From Corynebacterium jeddahense (GTDB taxonomy: Bacteria > Actinomycetota > Actinomycetes > Mycobacteriales > Mycobacteriaceae), in assembly GCF_028609865.1 (NCBI RefSeq), contig NZ_CP063194.1, positions 2,294,001-2,358,000 on the forward strand: DNA of 64,000 bases, written 5' to 3'. The notes beneath the pieces are model-generated. The model saw nothing but the letters and a program-made list of their open reading frames with translations, searched no databases and was not told where the DNA came from. Positions 63,213 through 64,000 of the stretch are shown one piece after another (within the stretch, counting starts at the first letter, position 1; the number at the start of each line of letters is the position of its first letter). The position numbers and the translations under genes are program-made.

Positions 63213-64000
63213 TTACCGCCAGTACCCCATGAACGACACGTGGTGGCGAGGCACTCCCGCCTCACCCACCAGAAGCCGCCGCATCGCCGTCACAGCTGTA
63301 TTCTTCCCAGCGATCCAGTAGTAGGTGTGCCCTGCACTACCCGACGTGGGACCTATCAATTCTCCACTGCTGGAATACGTGGGTGTCTCCCAGACTTCAT
63401 CGAGCTGGGCTTCGTCCACAAGGCCAGGTTTTCCAGTCTCCAACGAAGCAGAGCCACAACGGGATCCAACTTCCTGTTTCAGCTGCGCAAGAAGCAAGCC
63501 TCCGTAGTCGAAGTCCCCCTCTGCACGAAAATGCCAACGGACATCAACCTGTGAAGGAGAGTCGATGGGCAGGTAATTGCCGGCGGGCACCTCGATATCA
63601 ACCGAACCGGTGAGCCCCTCGGGCCACTCCTCCAAGATACGAGCCATTGCGGGCAACGCGGTTTCATCGCCGTAAAGACGGGCAACCACAGCAGATCCGG
63701 GGTTAAATTCAATACCAACACCGGAATCATCGGCGCGTGTTGGTCCAATAATCAGCAGCTGCTGTCCAGGGTGTGCGTCTTGTGCCCACGCCGAGGCGGG
63801 ACCGGGACTATCGCTGTGCAGAACAAAATCCACATCCACTTCGTCAGGGCTGTCAGCACTTCGCCGGAACTCCCGAATGGAATAGGTACGCAGATGTCCG
63901 CGCATGTGCTCCGGCATCTCACGCCATGTGTCCCACCACCCCTCTTCGGGAAGCTCGAACAGACCGCTGGCAGGCGGGATCAGCAGCTTGATACGCAAAT
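63213..64000 (-). CDS. Siderophore-interacting protein, ferric-siderophore reductase (5' end outside window)
   Basis: At least 261 residues of a siderophore-interacting flavoprotein (SIP) that reduces ferric siderophore to release iron. The part present holds RTYSIREFRR (FAD-binding region, an R-x-Y-S/T variant), DFVLHSDSPGPASAWAQDAHPGQQLLIIGP and YYWIAGKNTAVTAMRRLL near the end. The reading frame is open to the window edge, and family members are usually longer at the N-terminus, so the true start is outside; the TTG at 63998 is an unlikely start. Confidence 0.88.
   Translation of the reverse strand, partial: LRIKLLIPPASGLFELPEEGWWDTWREMPEHMRGHLRTYSIREFRRSADSPDEVDVDFVLHSDSPGPASAWAQDAHPGQQLLIIGPTRADDSGVGIEFNPGSAVVARLYGDETALPAMARILEEWPEGLTGSVDIEVPAGNYLPIDSPSQVDVRWHFRAEGDFDYGGLLLAQLKQEVGSRCGSASLETGKPGLVDEAQLDEVWETPTYSSSGELIGPTSGSAGHTYYWIAGKNTAVTAMRRLLVGEAGVPRHHVSFMGYWR

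Overview
The window is a high-GC chromosomal segment from a mycolic-acid-containing actinobacterium, almost certainly a Corynebacterium. It carries the complete conserved mycolate/arabinogalactan locus in the order accD3-pks13-fadD32-culp6-like-mycolyltransferases-aftB-ubiA-PAP2-glfT2. It also carries a second envelope locus (GH3 lipoprotein, DUF2613 protein, AftD, TmaT-like acyltransferase, MtrP-like methyltransferase, MmpL3-like exporter) and DtxR-type iron boxes. No insertion sequence, phage or CRISPR array was seen.

Layout. 1-3572: 5' part of a very large secreted fibril/adhesin protein with ~690-bp repeat units. 3722-9956: DUF4143 AAA ATPase with upstream 23-bp iterons, UDP-glucose dehydrogenase, a Fic protein behind TTGCAA repeats, a Cys/His-rich protein, a secreted protein and dcd. 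10039-13436: tRNA-Gly(CCC), two unknown proteins, a lipase and a gluconate permease. 13474-22727: frameshifted VanW protein, GH3 lipoprotein, DUF2613 protein, AftD, acyltransferase and two membrane proteins. 22884-25776: helix-bundle protein, a tRNA-like structured RNA candidate, DIP1984-family protein, GT4 glycosyltransferase and MtrP-like methyltransferase. 25846-35995: pckG, trmB, NYN protein, MmpL3-like exporter, UPF0104 protein and a tmsABC set for 10-methyl branched fatty acids. 36137-54731: the mycolate/arabinogalactan block, all on the minus strand, ending in a 38-residue PorA-like peptide. 54848-59341: small membrane protein, a second DUF4143 ATPase with the same 23-bp iterons, a free-standing copy of an antiporter tail, the antiporter itself and a gene remnant. 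59356-64000: iron-siderophore uptake genes behind two DtxR-type boxes; this part looks lower in GC than the centre.

How the genes fit together. UbiA/PAP2, GlfT2, AftB and AftD build arabinogalactan and related arabinans. FadD32, Pks13 and AccD3 make and condense the mycolate chain. The MmpL3-like exporter, TmaT-like acyltransferase and MtrP-like methyltransferase are expected to move trehalose monocorynomycolate across the membrane. The two mycolyltransferases attach it to the wall.

Most unusual signals: (1) an 11-bp motif GC[T/G]T[A/C]TCGACG scattered 28 times on both strands through the core part only; (2) a 130-nt tRNA-like RNA candidate directly upstream of the DIP1984-family gene; (3) paralogous DUF4143 ATPases each preceded by TTGAAA iterons with an exact 23-bp period; (4) three intergenic hairpins with 25-nt arms; (5) a G-tract array between the two mycolyltransferase genes.
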